A DNA stretch of 64,000 nucleotides from Shimia sp. R9_2 (GTDB lineage Bacteria; Pseudomonadota; Alphaproteobacteria; Rhodobacterales; Rhodobacteraceae). A model generated the notes under the pieces. That model ran no database searches and was not told where the DNA came from. It worked only from the letters and a program-made list of their open reading frames with translations. The translations under genes and the position numbers were made by a program. The stretch's first letter is position 1, and every line of letters starts with the position of its first letter. Of this stretch, positions 63,862 through 64,000 are shown one piece after another. The stretch lies in assembly GCF_017743735.1 (NCBI RefSeq), contig NZ_JAGHRO010000003.1, positions 248,001 to 312,000 of the forward strand. The letters run 5' to 3'.

Positions 63862-64000
63862 TCAGGCGCGCGTGGTGCCGTCACCTTCGACCAGATATTT
63901 GAAGCTGGTCAGCTGAGCCGCACCCACCGGACCACGGGCGTGCATTTTGCCGGTGGCGATGCCGATTTCCGCCCCCATGCCAAATTCGCCGCCATCGGCA
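63862..64000 (-). CDS. proA: Glutamate-5-semialdehyde dehydrogenase ProA, C-terminal end
   Basis: The last 45 codons of pro[21 protein letters not shown] and [19 protein letters not shown], the conserved ProA C-terminus. The start and most of the gene lie beyond base 64000. The enzyme reduces glutamyl-5-phosphate in proline synthesis. Confidence 0.95.
   Translation of the reverse strand, partial: ADGGEFGMGAEIGIATGKMHARGPVGAAQLTSFKYLVEGDGTTRA

Overview
The window comes from an alphaproteobacterium of the Rhodobacteraceae, most likely the marine Roseobacter group. Supporting signs are a circularly permuted two-piece tmRNA gene, a ChpT phosphotransferase, a tellurite locus of the Rhodobacter trgAB-cysK type, ornithine-lipid genes (olsB-olsA), an SspB of alphaproteobacterial type and a DMSP demethylation locus (dmdA-acuI with a GntR regulator). 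The species cannot be named from the sequence. Coding density is high, strands alternate in short operons, and I see no insertion sequence, prophage, integrase or CRISPR array.

Layout. 1-6.4 kb (minus): envelope operon lptF-lptG-lptD-surA-pdxA, every junction overlapping or nearly so. 6.5-14 kb: pepA-holC, a membrane aspartic protease, marC, an ABC-F ATPase, ndk, a NUDIX hydrolase, a TfoX-like protein and small or secreted proteins. 14.2-19.3 kb: rnd, purM-purN, and a Tat-exported metallo-hydrolase divergent from a LysR regulator. 19.3-25.2 kb: a CAU tRNA (probably Ile2), a lipoprotein, sufE, small DNA-binding or basic proteins, fumC, sspB and chrA. 25.4-25.8 kb: permuted ssrA. 25.9-27.8 kb: TenA-like protein, ferric-reductase-like membrane protein and Tat-exported intradiol-dioxygenase-like protein.

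27.9-33 kb is the DMSP region. A GntR/FCD regulator (probable DmdR) diverges from a tight run DUF2182-DUF1326-DinB-dmdA, followed by acuI and a strong terminator. DmdA demethylates DMSP and AcuI reduces acryloyl-CoA. The three coupled genes before dmdA have no established role there and are the most interesting part of the window. 33-44 kb (plus): DsrE-like protein, HIT protein, cysteine-desulfurase-like enzyme, CPD photolyase, cfa, trgA, trgB, cysK, a DUF3772 mechanosensitive channel and an AlaX-type editing protein. The photolyase and cfa genes have sequences resembling RpoE (singlet-oxygen) promoters.

44-55 kb: PAS protein, yicC-gmk-gamma carbonic anhydrase, then the complete phosphate-starvation locus phoR-pstS-pstC-pstA-pstB-phoU-phoB with Pho boxes before phoR and pstS. 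55-58.4 kb: an orphan LuxR regulator, a gene-free stretch with two terminator-like hairpins (candidate small RNAs) and a chemoreceptor. 58.5-64 kb: rpsB-tsf, a glutathione S-transferase, olsB-olsA, a DUF3553 protein divergent from chpT, and the 3' end of proA at the edge.
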